Position numbers and translations under genes: made by a program. Positions 22,699-30,933 of a stretch of DNA of 64,000 nucleotides are shown here, piece after piece. Each line of letters starts with the position of its first letter. The first letter of the stretch is position 1. The stretch is from CAXMST01 sp963700785. GTDB taxonomy: Bacteria; Actinomycetota; Thermoleophilia; Solirubrobacterales; 70-9. Below the pieces are notes generated by a model. That model did no database searches and was not told the origin of the DNA. It saw nothing but the letters and a program-made list of their open reading frames with translations. Where the stretch lies: contig CAVOYZ010000012.1 in NCBI GenBank assembly GCA_963700785.1, positions 62,001-126,000 on the forward strand, in the 5' to 3' direction.

Positions 22699-23636
22699 GG
22701 TCTCTCCTTTGCTCGGGTCGCTGGGCGGGCCGGGACCCCTGGCGAAGACTGCCAGGTCTCGCCGACGCCTGCGCCGGCGGATCGGGGCTCGATGACCAGG
22801 TTGTCGATCAGCCTCGTCGATCCGACCGGGGCGGCCACGGCAATCAGCACGGCCCTGCCGTTGAAGCTCTCGATCGGACTCAGGTCGGAGGCGTCCCGCG
22901 CCTCGAGGTACTCGGGCTCGATGCCCGCCCGGCTGAGGATCGAGCGGCCGGCGGCGAGCGCGGCGGGGAGGTCGGATGCGCCGCTCTCGGCCCGCTCCCG
23001 AATCGCTTCCAGCGCGTGACTGAGCGCCGATGCGCGCCGGCGTTGATCGGGGCTCAGGTGGGCGTTTCGTGACGACATCGCCAGTCCGTCCGGCTCGCGG
23101 ATCGTCGGCATCACGACGATCTCGACCGGGAAGTCGAGGTCACGCACCATCCGCTCGATGACGATCGCCTGCTGGGCGTCCTTCTGGCCGAAGAAGGCAA
23201 CGTCCGGCTGGACCGTGTTGAACAGCTTGGCGACCACGGTCGTGACGCCGCGGAAGTGCTCGATGCCGCGCCGCTCGCGGTCGCCACAGAGCACCTCGGT
23301 GATGCCCTCGACGATCACCGAGGTCGCGTGGCCGTCCCGGTAGACGTCGGCCGTGGTCGGCGCGTAGACGAGATCGACCCCGGCCGCTGCGGCGAGGCGG
23401 ACGTCCCGCTCCTCGTCGCGCGGGTAGGACGCGAGGTCCTCGCCCGACCGGAACTGCGTCGGGTTCACGAACGAGGTCATGACCACCAGGTCGCAGCGAT
23501 CGCGAGCCGCCTCGAGCAGCGACAGGTGCCCGTCATGGAGATAGCCCATCGTCGGGACCAGGCCGACCGAACGTCCGTCCGCCCGCGCGGGCAGCAGTCG
23601 GTCCCGCAGCGCCTGCTTGGTCCGCACCAGCTTCAC
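22695..23636 (-). CDS. panC: Pantothenate synthetase
   Basis: 313 aa. PanC joins pantoate and beta-alanine with ATP through a pantoyl-adenylate. Signature motifs are intact: PTMGYLHDGHLSLLEAA (HIGH-like), VNPTQFRSGEDL, FGQKDAQQAIVIERMV and SSRNAHLS (KMSKS-like). The GTG start has TAGGAT six bases upstream, yet its first bases overlap the DUF2520 gene end by 4 bp, so it may be made both from the operon and from an internal promoter. Confidence 0.95.
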   Translation of the reverse strand: MKLVRTKQALRDRLLPARADGRSVGLVPTMGYLHDGHLSLLEAARDRCDLVVMTSFVNPTQFRSGEDLASYPRDEERDVRLAAAAGVDLVYAPTTADVYRDGHATSVIVEGITEVLCGDRERRGIEHFRGVTTVVAKLFNTVQPDVAFFGQKDAQQAIVIERMVRDLDFPVEIVVMPTIREPDGLAMSSRNAHLSPDQRRRASALSHALEAIRERAESGASDLPAALAAGRSILSRAGIEPEYLEARDASDLSPIESFNGRAVLIAVAAPVGSTRLIDNLVIEPRSAGAGVGETWQSSPGVPARPATRAKERP

Positions 23637-24436
23637 GGCTCGATCCTATGCCGTGCGGCGACCGCACGGGCGCGCTCCGCGAGCGCTTCGTAGAGGGGGA
23701 GCAGTTCTGGGTTGGCAGCGGCGAGCGCCTCCTCGTGGCTGGCAACGGTGCGCTCGTCGCCACGCGCGATCGGCCCGGTCAGGGCGGCGCCACCCTGCTC
23801 GGCCCAGTTGGCCGCCGTTCGCAGCACCAGCGGAGCCAGCAACTCGCGACCGGACTCGATCCCGGCGGCGCGCAGCACCTCGACGGCGCTCTCCTCGAGT
23901 GCGACCAGGAAGTTCGAGGCGATCGAGGCCGCTGCGTGGTAGCTGCCGCGGGCGTCCTCGGACACCTCGAACGGCTGCATGCCGAGCGTCGTCGCCAGCG
24001 AGCGGGCGACCCGCAGGGCCTCGGCGTCCGAGCCGGCCACGGCGGCGGGCGCGCCGCCGAGCGACGCGTCGGGGCCGGGGATCGTCTGCAACGGGTGCAG
24101 GGAGAACGTCCGGGAGCCGGCCTCGCGGGCGCTGGTCAGGGCGTCGAGCGTCGTTGCTCCGCTCGCGTGGCCGACGAACCGCGGTGCGGGGTCGAGCGCG
24201 GCGACGGCCGCGCAGGCCGTCTCGATCTCACCGTCGGGAACGCAGAGCAGGGCGACGGCGACGTCCGCGCAGGCCTCGGCGATCGCGCCGCGGCGGCCGA
24301 TCCTGACCTCGAGGCCGGCGGCGACGGCCGCGCGCTCGATCGCGGCGCCCAGACGGCCGTGGCCGATCAGGGCAATCGACGGTCCCACCCGGTCACGGGT
24401 GGCGCTGGTTGATGGATCCCGTTCCAGTTCCCTCAT
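23633..24436 (-). CDS. Rossmann-like + DUF2520 protein, putative pantoate-pathway reductase
   Basis: 267 aa. The N-terminal NAD(P)-binding fold starts with IALIGHGRLGAAIERAA and continues with LLCVPDGEIETACAAV. The helical C-terminal half (DARGSYHAAASIASNFLVALEESAVEV, LVLRTAANW) is the DUF2520 domain, related to 6-phosphogluconate dehydrogenase/ketopantoate reductase folds. The same gene adjoins panC in mycobacteria. With panC and panB in one operon and no panE here, it is a fair candidate for the NADPH-dependent ketopantoate reductase or a modulator of it; this is inference. Start ATG at 24436; a GTG just before GPSIALIG would give a shorter protein. Confidence 0.75.
   Translation of the reverse strand: MRELERDPSTSATRDRVGPSIALIGHGRLGAAIERAAVAAGLEVRIGRRGAIAEACADVAVALLCVPDGEIETACAAVAALDPAPRFVGHASGATTLDALTSAREAGSRTFSLHPLQTIPGPDASLGGAPAAVAGSDAEALRVARSLATTLGMQPFEVSEDARGSYHAAASIASNFLVALEESAVEVLRAAGIESGRELLAPLVLRTAANWAEQGGAALTGPIARGDERTVASHEEALAAANPELLPLYEALAERARAVAARHRIEP
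23643..23648 (-). promoter_or_regulatory. Candidate panC -10 TAGGAT
   Basis: Minus-strand TAGGAT, six bases, then the panC GTG at 23636. It lies within the 3' end of the upstream gene. Confidence 0.4.
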
Positions 24437-24580
24437 CTCGAGATACCGGTCGGCTTGGTGTGATTCGAACGGCCAATCCAGGGTCCGCGCCCGGAATGGG
24501 TCGCGGCCCTCGGCTGGGCCAAGTATAGGCGCCGGCCGAGCATCGCTACGCCGGTCGCAGCCCCGGTCCGCGGGCGCCAC

Positions 24581-24586
24581 TACGAT
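24581..24586 (+). promoter_or_regulatory. Candidate -10 TACGAT, leaderless start at 24593
   Basis: TACGAT, six bases, then GTG. Confidence 0.5.
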
Positions 24587-24592
24587 CACTTC

Positions 24593-24880
24593 GTGCCGAT
24601 CTACGAGTTCAGCTGCAGCGCCTGCGATGCCCGCTTCGAGCGCCTCGTCGCCGCGGGCACCGAGCACGTCGCGTGCCCCGAATGCGGGGCCGAGGACGCG
24701 ACGCGGCTGCTGTCGAGCTTCGCAGCCCCGGTCCGCCAGATGACCGCCAAGCAACGCCGCCGCGCAGAGGAAAAGCGGGGCACTGATCGAGACGGCGCCC
24801 GGACCCGCTTCAAGCAGAGCCTGGCGCGAGCCCGGGGCAAGGCCGGATCAGCAAAGAAACGCCCGGGACGGGCCGAGTGA
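24593..24880 (+). CDS. FmdB-family zinc ribbon protein
   Basis: 95 aa. The N-terminus MPIYEFSCSACDARFE with a second CPEC pair forms the CxxC...CxxC zinc ribbon of FmdB-type putative regulatory proteins. A basic, disordered tail (about residues 55-95, rich in Lys/Arg) follows. Function unknown; probably binds nucleic acid or a protein partner. Its stop overlaps the uracil-DNA glycosylase start by 4 bp. Confidence 0.8.
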   Translation: MPIYEFSCSACDARFERLVAAGTEHVACPECGAEDATRLLSSFAAPVRQMTAKQRRRAEEKRGTDRDGARTRFKQSLARARGKAGSAKKRPGRAE

Positions 24881-25572
24881 CAACCGGGACGCGTCGCGAG
24901 CAGCTCGTCGAGCTCTATCAGGAGGCCTCCGGGTGCGTTCGCTGCCCGCTCGCCGAGACGCGGACCAAGGTGGTGTTCGGTGCCGGCAACTCGGACGCCG
25001 AGCTGATGTTCGTCGGTGAGGCCCCGGGCGCCGACGAGGATCGACGCGGCCTGCCGTTCGTCGGTCGTGCGGGCGGCCTGCTCGAAGAGCTGCTCGGGGG
25101 GATCGGGTTGAGCCGCGAGCAGGTGTTCATCGCGAACGTGCTCAAGTGCCGGCCACCGGGGAACCGTGACCCGCAGCCGGCCGAGATCGAGGCCTGCAGG
25201 CCGTATCTGTTCGGACAGGTGGAGTTGATCGAGCCGAAGGTCGTCGCGACGCTCGGCAACTTCGCGACCAAGCTGCTGACCCGGAACCCGACCGGGATCA
25301 CCCGGGTCCGGGGCACCCCCCAGATCCACGCCCTGGGTGACCGCACCGTCTTCGTCTTCCCGCTGCTGCACCCCGCGGCGGCGCTCCGCACCCCGAAGAT
25401 GAAGGAGACGCTGATCGAGGACTTCGCCCGGCTGCGGACGCTGCTCGCTGAGCCCGCCCCGGTGGCCGCGGGTGACCGCGAGCCGGCGGCGGAGGAGGTC
25501 GGGCCGCCGGCTGCCAGCCCGACACCCGCGGCCGAACCGGCGACGGATCAGCTCGACCTGTTCGGCGGCTAG
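24877..25572 (+). CDS. Uracil-DNA glycosylase, family 4 (Fe-S type)
   Basis: 231 aa. Removes uracil from DNA in base excision repair. Motif 1 is GEAPGADEDRRGLPFVG; the family-4 iron-sulfur cluster cysteines are visible as CVRC near residues 17-20 and a later pair (LKCRPPG, EACRPYL). The LLHPAAAL motif holds the intercalation loop. The last ~35 residues are a Pro/Ala-rich extension. GTG start overlaps the FmdB stop (GTGA), so the pair is translationally coupled. Confidence 0.92.
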   Translation: MTTGTRREQLVELYQEASGCVRCPLAETRTKVVFGAGNSDAELMFVGEAPGADEDRRGLPFVGRAGGLLEELLGGIGLSREQVFIANVLKCRPPGNRDPQPAEIEACRPYLFGQVELIEPKVVATLGNFATKLLTRNPTGITRVRGTPQIHALGDRTVFVFPLLHPAAALRTPKMKETLIEDFARLRTLLAEPAPVAAGDREPAAEEVGPPAASPTPAAEPATDQLDLFGG

Positions 25573-25611
25573 AGCCGTCTCCGCCCGGCGCTGTTGTAAT
25601 CCCCGCAGCGA

Positions 25612-26034
25612 ATGAGCGAGAGCGCCCGATACGAAGCCGACTCCCCTGAGGAGACCGAGCGAGTGGCAGCGCAGCTCGCCGGACGCCTGCGGCCCGGCGA
25701 CGTCGTGATCGTCTCCGGTGAGCTCGGCACCGGCAAGACGACCTTCGTGCGAGGGGCCTGCCGGGCGCTCGGCGTCACCGACCCGGTCACCTCGCCGACC
25801 TTCACGATCGGGCAGCACTACGCGGGCCCCGTGCCGGTCTCCCATCTGGATCTCTATCGCCTCGGCTCGATGGAGGGCGAGGAGCCCGGGCTGATCGACG
25901 ACTACCTGACGCCTGACGCCGTGTCGTTCGTCGAGTGGCCCGAGGCGGGCGCCGCGGAGATCGGCACGGTGGCTGCGACGGTCGTGATCGAGCACGCGGG
26001 CGGCGATCGTCGCCGGATTGCGATCGAGCGTTGA
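25612..26034 (+). CDS. tsaE: tRNA t6A37 synthesis ATPase TsaE
   Basis: 140 aa. TsaE is the P-loop ATPase that resets the TsaBD complex making N6-threonylcarbamoyl-adenosine at position 37 of ANN-decoding tRNAs. Walker A is GELGTGKTTFVRG; other family blocks are VTSPTFTIGQHYAG, VSHLDLYRLGS and FVEWPEAG. First of the tsaE-tsaB-rimI-tsaD gene string. Confidence 0.95.
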   Translation: MSESARYEADSPEETERVAAQLAGRLRPGDVVIVSGELGTGKTTFVRGACRALGVTDPVTSPTFTIGQHYAGPVPVSHLDLYRLGSMEGEEPGLIDDYLTPDAVSFVEWPEAGAAEIGTVAATVVIEHAGGDRRRIAIER

Positions 26035-26051
26035 GCGCGCGATCGGCAGCG

Positions 26052-26738
26052 ATGACGCTGGCGATCGACACGGCGACGCCCGACACCGTTGCCGGTCTCA
26101 GCCGCGGTGGTGAGCCGATCTCCGAGCGCCGCGTCGGGCCCGGCCCCGACGGCCGCCCGCGGCACGGGCCGGCGCTGCTCGCGGCCGCTCACGAGGCGGT
26201 TCTCGCAGCGGGCGGCTGGGAGCGTGTCGGCAGGCTCGCGGTCGGGGTCGGGCCGGGATCGTTCACCGGGATCAGGATCGGTGTCGCGACGGCGCGGGCA
26301 CTGGCCCAGGCGCTGGCGCTGCCGGTCGCCGGCGTCGAGACGACGGCGGCGCTCGCCGCCGGGATCCCGGAGGTCGGCGATCGCGCCAGGCTCGCGGTCA
26401 TCGACGCCCGTCGCGACGAGGTCTTCGTCGCGATCCTGCGTCCGGGGGAGCCGGTTGCCGGGGCCCCGCAGGTGGTCCGGCCGGAGGCGCTGGCGGGCGC
26501 CGTCCCCGAGCTCGCCGGCGCGCTTGCGGCCGGCGACGGGGCGGTAAGGTTCAGGGGCGAGTTGGAGGCCGCCGGCGTCGAGGTTCTCCCCGATGAGCAC
26601 CCGGCCCACAGGCTTTCGGCCCGCCACGTCTGCGCCGCGTCAGAGGCGATCGAGGCGGGAGCGCCCGAGGACGTGAAGCCCCTGTACCTTCGAAGGCCCG
26701 ATGCGGAGCGATGGCGTGAGCGAGATGGCCGCGACTGA
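26052..26738 (+). CDS. tsaB: tRNA t6A37 synthesis protein TsaB
   Basis: 228 aa with the ASKHA-like start MTLAIDTATPDTVAGLS. GVGPGSFTGIRIGVATARALA is the hallmark TsaB block. TsaB is an inactive TsaD paralogue that scaffolds TsaD and TsaE. The ATG at 26052 fits family N-termini; a TTG at 26031 overlapping the tsaE stop (TTGA) would add seven residues and is also plausible. The 3' end overlaps rimI by 38 bp. Confidence 0.92.
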   Translation: MTLAIDTATPDTVAGLSRGGEPISERRVGPGPDGRPRHGPALLAAAHEAVLAAGGWERVGRLAVGVGPGSFTGIRIGVATARALAQALALPVAGVETTAALAAGIPEVGDRARLAVIDARRDEVFVAILRPGEPVAGAPQVVRPEALAGAVPELAGALAAGDGAVRFRGELEAAGVEVLPDEHPAHRLSARHVCAASEAIEAGAPEDVKPLYLRRPDAERWRERDGRD

Positions 26739-27213
26739 GAATGCGATCCTGACCGGCGATCCGGTGCGCGCGGGCGTCTCGATCCGGAGGCTCACCTACG
26801 CGGATCTGCCTTCGGTGCTGGCAATCGAGCGCCGTTCGTTCCCGGCGCCATGGTCGCTGGCGATGTTCGTGCTCGAGCTGTCGAAGCCGTCGGGGATCTG
26901 CCTCGCGGCCGAGACCGAGTCGGGGCTGATCGGCTACCTGGTCTGCTCCCGGTACGCCGATATCTGGCACCTGATGAACGTCGCCGTCGATCTCGAGGAG
27001 CGGCGCCGCGGGATCGCGGCGAGCCTGATCGAGGCGATGCGGGAGCAGGCCGGGCGCGATCAGCGATACACGCTCGAGGTCCGGATCTCGAACCTCGGCG
27101 CGATCAGGATGTACGAGCGGCTCGGGTTCCGGTCGGCCGGCCGCCGCGTCCGCTACTACCACGACAACAACGAGGACGCCTTGATCATGTGGCTCGGCGA
27201 GCCCGACGAATGA
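26701..27213 (+). CDS. rimI: RimI-type GNAT N-acetyltransferase
   Basis: 170 aa. A GNAT fold with the acetyl-CoA loop EERRRGIAASLIEAM, the WHLMNVAVD strand and ALIMWL at the end, matching RimI (N-alpha acetylation of ribosomal protein S18 in E. coli). The N-terminal ~25 residues before VSIRRLTYADLPSV look like an extension; a later start is possible. It overlaps tsaB (38 bp) and tsaD (4 bp). Confidence 0.88.
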   Translation: MRSDGVSEMAATENAILTGDPVRAGVSIRRLTYADLPSVLAIERRSFPAPWSLAMFVLELSKPSGICLAAETESGLIGYLVCSRYADIWHLMNVAVDLEERRRGIAASLIEAMREQAGRDQRYTLEVRISNLGAIRMYERLGFRSAGRRVRYYHDNNEDALIMWLGEPDE

Positions 27214-28196
27214 TCCTGGCGCTGGAGACGTCCTGCGACGACACCTGCGCCGCCGTCACCTCGGGCCCGAGGGTGCTCAGCAACGTGATCTCCTCGCAGG
27301 CCGCGGCTCACGCGCGATACGGAGGCGTGGTGCCCGAGGTGGCCTCCCGCCACCACGTCGAGTTGATCAACCCGGTCGTCGACGCGGCGCTGGCCGAGGC
27401 CGGGACGACGCTCGACGAGATCGATGCGATCGCGGTGACCACGAGGCCCGGTCTGATCGGCGCCCTGCTCGTCGGGGTCAGCACGGCGAAGGCGCTGGCC
27501 GCGGCCGGCCGCAAGCCGCTGATCCCGGTGGACCACCTGCTCGGCCACGTTGCCGCCGCCTATCTCGAGCCGGATCCGCTGCAGCCCCCGTTCCTGGCGC
27601 TGATCGCGAGCGGCGGGCACACTCTGCTCGCGGGCGTTGAGCGCCGCGACCGCTACGAGTTGCTCGGGCAGACGCTGGACGATGCCGCCGGCGAGGCGCT
27701 CGACAAGGCGGCTCGCCTGCTCGGGCTCGGCTATCCGGGTGGCCCCGCGATCGAGCGCTGCGCTGCAGCCGGGGACCCCGATGCCTTCGACTTCCCGGTC
27801 GCGATGAGCCGTGATCCGGGGCTCGATTTCAGCTTCAGCGGACTGAAGACGGCGCTCGTCTATGCGGTCCGCGATCTCGATGAGCCGGCGCTTGCCGCGC
27901 AGCGCGCCGATCTCGCGGCGAGCTTTCAGGCCGCGGTGGTCGATCAGCTGGTCAGCAAGCTCGGCCGGGCCCTCGGCGCCGGCAGCTGGCAGGCGGTCGC
28001 GCTCGGGGGCGGCGTCGCCGCCAACGCCGTTCTGCGCGGGCGGGTCGCGACGCTCTGCGCTGAGCGTGGCCTGCGCTTGAAGCTGGTCGAGCGCCAGCTC
28101 TGCACCGACAACGCGGCGATGATCGGGGCGGCGGCGGAGCACCTGCCGGCGCTCTCGTTTCCGGACTACCTCGAGCTCGATCCAGTCGCTCGATGA
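27210..28196 (+). CDS. tsaD: tRNA t6A37 threonylcarbamoyltransferase TsaD
   Basis: 328 aa. TsaD transfers the threonylcarbamoyl group to A37 of tRNA. The start MILALETSCDDTCAAV is canonical, GGVVPEVASRHHVELI and DHLLGHVAAAYLE carry the metal-binding His residues, and FLALIASGGHTLL, DFSFSGLKTALVY and VALGGGVAANAVLR are conserved blocks. The ATG overlaps the rimI stop (ATGA). Confidence 0.96.
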   Translation: MILALETSCDDTCAAVTSGPRVLSNVISSQAAAHARYGGVVPEVASRHHVELINPVVDAALAEAGTTLDEIDAIAVTTRPGLIGALLVGVSTAKALAAAGRKPLIPVDHLLGHVAAAYLEPDPLQPPFLALIASGGHTLLAGVERRDRYELLGQTLDDAAGEALDKAARLLGLGYPGGPAIERCAAAGDPDAFDFPVAMSRDPGLDFSFSGLKTALVYAVRDLDEPALAAQRADLAASFQAAVVDQLVSKLGRALGAGSWQAVALGGGVAANAVLRGRVATLCAERGLRLKLVERQLCTDNAAMIGAAAEHLPALSFPDYLELDPVAR

Positions 28197-28450
28197 GCGG
28201 CCGGCCGCGGCTCACGCTCTACGGGCGCGACGGCTGCCACCTCTGCGAGGAGGCGCGTCTCGATCTGCTCCGGCTCCGCACGGAGGGGCTGCCGTTCGAG
28301 CTCACCGAGGTTGACATCGAGGCGGATCAGGCCCTCCACCGCGAGCTGCTCGAGCGGATTCCGGTGGTCGAGATCGAGGGCGAGCGGATCTGCGAGCTGC
28401 TGGTCGATCTCGACGCCGTCCGCGCCCGGCTCGCTACCTTTGGGGAATGA
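28193..28450 (+). CDS. Glutaredoxin-like thiol-disulfide protein
   Basis: 85 aa with the thioredoxin-fold start LTLYGRDGCHLCEEARLDLL; CHLC is the active-site pair. RIPVVEIEGERICELL carries the cis-Pro (IPV). This is the DUF836/glutaredoxin-like group. It overlaps tsaD and rex by 4 bp each. Its place directly before the redox sensor rex is suggestive of a redox role, not proof. Confidence 0.8.
   Translation: MSGRPRLTLYGRDGCHLCEEARLDLLRLRTEGLPFELTEVDIEADQALHRELLERIPVVEIEGERICELLVDLDAVRARLATFGE
28435..28440 (+). promoter_or_regulatory. Candidate rex -10 TACCTT, leaderless start at 28447
   Basis: TACCTT, six bases, then the rex ATG, inside the end of the glutaredoxin-like gene. It would let rex be expressed apart from the upstream operon. 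Confidence 0.45.
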
Positions 28451-29154
28451 GCGACCGCCCCGGTGCCACCCGCCCTACCGCCGGGACTGAGAACGACGCC
28501 GCGACGATGGTCGAGCCACCTGGTGACGAAGCTGCGCCCGTCCGCCTTTCACTCGGCGTTGCGGCGCGGCTCTCGCGCTACCTGCAGGTCCTGATCCAGG
28601 CGCGGAAGATGGACCGGGAGACGATCTCCTCGCAGGAGCTCGCCTCGTGGACGCACATCAACTCGACCCAGATCCGCCGCGACCTGTCGGGGTTCGGCAA
28701 GTTCGGCAAGCGGGGCGTCGGCTACCAGGTCGACTCGCTGGTCGCTGAGATCCGCAAGATCCTGCGCACCTCCGGCCAACACAACATCGCCCTGTTCGGG
28801 GCGGGCAACCTCGGCCAGGCGATCGCCTCCTCCGACATCTTCGCCGACCACGGGTTCCGGATCGTCTCGATCTTCGACAGCTCCGCGAAGCTGGTCGGCA
28901 AGGAGTTCGGCGGGGTCAGGGTCCGGGCGATCGACGACCTCGACAAGGTCGTCGCCGAGGAGGAGATCGTCGTCGGGGTCCTCGCCGTCCCACCGGAGTC
29001 GGCGCAGGACGTCGCCGACCGCCTGGTCGAGGCGGGTGTGAAGATCATCTTCAACTACTCCGACCGGCTCCTGGAGATGCCGCCCGAGGTCACCGTCCAC
29101 ACCTCGAGCCCGGCGGTCGACCTGCTGTACGCGCTCTACTTCTACCTGACCTGA
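28447..29154 (+). CDS. rex: Redox-sensing transcriptional repressor Rex
   Basis: 235 aa. Rex binds DNA when NAD+ is high and lets go when NADH rises, controlling respiratory and fermentative genes. A winged-helix domain (about 25-95: RLSRYLQVL, SSQELASWTHINSTQIRRDLSGFG) is followed by a Rossmann domain with GAGNLGQAIA near residue 117 and FNYSDRLLEMP near the end. The first ~28 residues are a disordered extension. I found no clear TTGTGAA-type Rex operator in its own upstream region. Confidence 0.95.
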   Translation: MSDRPGATRPTAGTENDAATMVEPPGDEAAPVRLSLGVAARLSRYLQVLIQARKMDRETISSQELASWTHINSTQIRRDLSGFGKFGKRGVGYQVDSLVAEIRKILRTSGQHNIALFGAGNLGQAIASSDIFADHGFRIVSIFDSSAKLVGKEFGGVRVRAIDDLDKVVAEEEIVVGVLAVPPESAQDVADRLVEAGVKIIFNYSDRLLEMPPEVTVHTSSPAVDLLYALYFYLT

Positions 29155-29163
29155 GGATCTGCG

Positions 29164-30342
29164 ATGACCATGGCTGGTGACGAGGGCCTCGACCTGGTCG
29201 AGGCCCGCGAACGGTTCGAGGGGTCGAAGGACTTCACGGTGGCGATCGAGGAGGAGTTCGCCCTGCTCGATCCCGAGACGCTCGATCTTGCCCACCGCTT
29301 CGACGAGCTGATCGCGGCCTGCGCCGAGGACGAGCTGCTCGCCGAGTCGGCGCGCGGCGAGCTGATCGACACCGAGATCGAGATCCGCTCCGGCCGGGCC
29401 GAGACGTTCGCCGAGGCGGTCGTTCAGCAGCAGGAGGTGCGGCGCCGGCTGTTCGCGCTGGCGGCGGGACGCGGGGTGGCACTGGCATCGATGGGCACCC
29501 ACCCGTGGGCGAACTATCTCGACCAGGAGATCATCGACACACCGCACTACCAGAGGCTGCGGGCCGATCTCGGCTACGTCGCCCAGCGCAACCAGACCTG
29601 GAGCCTGCACGTTCACGTCGGCATCCGCGGCGCCGATCGGGCGATCGCGGTCTGCGATCAGCTGCGCGGGGTGCTGCCGACCCTGCTCGCCGTCTCCGCG
29701 AACTCGCCGTTTCTCGATGGTCGAGACAGCGGCCTGCAGTCGATGCGCACGCAGATCTTCACCAGGACCTTCCCGCGCTGTGGGATCCACGACCCGTTCG
29801 GCGACTGGGCCGAGTACGCCGACTTCGTTGGTCTGCTCGAGGCCACCAACTCGATCGTCGAGTCCACGCAGCTGTGGTGGAGCGTTCGGCCCCATCACCG
29901 GTTCGGCACCGTCGAGATCCGGATCTGCGACGCCCAGGGCACGGGCGAGGAGTCGTTCCGGCTCGCCGGCCTGATGATGGCCTGCGTCGCGCAGGCTGCG
30001 CTCGACTACGACGAGGGCCCGCTCGGGCCGCCGCTGCGCGCCCGCGAGGTCGAGGAGAACCTCTGGCGGGCGATTCGCTACGGGATGGACGGCAGGCTGA
30101 TCGACTTCGCCTCGCGCCGGGAGATCGAGGCCGCGGAGGCGGTCGAGCTGCTGCTCGAATGGACGGCCCCGGCCCGGGAGGGGCTGGGGATCGACGCCGA
30201 CGTCAGCGGCCCGAACGGGGCCCAGCGCGCCCGTCAGGCGCTGGCGGAGGGGCTGAGCGTCGAGGAGATCTACAGGTCGGCCGTGGCCGACGCGAAACGC
30301 ACCTACGCTCCCGAGCCCGTTGCCGAGCAACCGGGTCGCTGA
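29164..30342 (+). CDS. YbdK-type carboxylate-amine ligase (glutamate-cysteine ligase 2 family)
   Basis: 392 aa of the GCS2 family. Conserved blocks: VAIEEEFALLDPETLDL (Glu residues for Mg/ATP), ELIDTEIEIRSGRAETF, SMGTHPWANY, LHVHVGI and HHRFGTVEIRICDAQGT. E. coli YbdK has weak gamma-glutamyl-cysteine ligase activity; in actinobacteria the natural amine substrate is often unknown. It starts 9 bp after rex, likely co-transcribed, which would fit a thiol or redox theme with the glutaredoxin-like gene. Confidence 0.85.
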   Translation: MTMAGDEGLDLVEARERFEGSKDFTVAIEEEFALLDPETLDLAHRFDELIAACAEDELLAESARGELIDTEIEIRSGRAETFAEAVVQQQEVRRRLFALAAGRGVALASMGTHPWANYLDQEIIDTPHYQRLRADLGYVAQRNQTWSLHVHVGIRGADRAIAVCDQLRGVLPTLLAVSANSPFLDGRDSGLQSMRTQIFTRTFPRCGIHDPFGDWAEYADFVGLLEATNSIVESTQLWWSVRPHHRFGTVEIRICDAQGTGEESFRLAGLMMACVAQAALDYDEGPLGPPLRAREVEENLWRAIRYGMDGRLIDFASRREIEAAEAVELLLEWTAPAREGLGIDADVSGPNGAQRARQALAEGLSVEEIYRSAVADAKRTYAPEPVAEQPGR

Positions 30343-30369
30343 CCGTCGGCTCCCTGTAGGGTGGGGTCG

Positions 30370-30795
30370 ATGAGCGACGAGGGGCCGGATCCCGGGGCAG
30401 AACCACAGCCCGAGCAGGAGATGACTGCCGAGCAGGAGGAGATGCTGCGGCAGATGGAGGAGGAGATGCGCAAGGTGCGCGTCCAGGACGTCGTCACCCA
30501 GAGCACGGTCAGCATCCTCAACCTCGCGGCTCGCCGGATCGCCAAGGAGGACGAGCGCGACCTCGAGCAGGCGCGCGTCGGAATCGAGGCCGTGCGAGCG
30601 CTGGTCGACCTGCTCGAGCCGGAGCCGCAGCGAGAGGTGCGCAACGCGCTTTCGCAGATCCAGGTGATGTACGCCGACCAGGCCGGCGAGGGCGGCGGAC
30701 CGGGTGCCGGTGCCGCCGGCGAGGCGCCGACCGGGGAGGGCGCAACCCCGCCCCCCGGTGGGCAGCCGTCGAAGCTCTGGACTCCCGGTAGCTGA
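30370..30795 (+). CDS. DUF1844-like hypothetical protein
   Basis: 141 aa. A charged N-terminal coil (EQEEMLRQMEEEMRKVRV) precedes a helical core VQDVVTQSTVSILNLAARRI ... DLEQARVGIEAVRALVDLLE, resembling DUF1844 proteins. The C-terminus is a Gly/Pro-rich tail. Function unknown, cytosolic. Start ATG at 30370 follows TAGGGT by seven bases. Often seen in this group of organisms as a lone small gene. Confidence 0.6.
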   Translation: MSDEGPDPGAEPQPEQEMTAEQEEMLRQMEEEMRKVRVQDVVTQSTVSILNLAARRIAKEDERDLEQARVGIEAVRALVDLLEPEPQREVRNALSQIQVMYADQAGEGGGPGAGAAGEAPTGEGATPPPGGQPSKLWTPGS

Positions 30796-30866
30796 GCGGC
30801 CCGGCGGGCCGGGTCGGCCAAGTCCGCGTTCCGGCACCGGATGCGTTTACACTGCGCACCGCTCCT

Positions 30867-30897
30867 GGCCGCCCCATCCCGTTTTTCCGGGGCGGCC
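30867..30897 (+). promoter_or_regulatory. Stem-loop in the hppA 5' leader
   Basis: A perfect 9-bp stem GGCCGCCCC/GGGGCGGCC with a 13-base loop rich in T. A TACACT -10 at 30848-30853 would start transcription just upstream, placing the hairpin at the very 5' end of the hppA mRNA and ~35 bases before the start codon. It might stabilise the transcript, attenuate it, or terminate the upstream gene; it has no long T-tract. Confidence 0.45.
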
Positions 30898-30933
30898 TTG
30901 CCTTGAACACCCACACCACGGAGGGAAACGACC

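Noticed and set aside
28400..28447. Rex operator in front of rex
   Set aside because: No TTGTGAA-N4-TTCACAA-like sequence seen; the region is coding.
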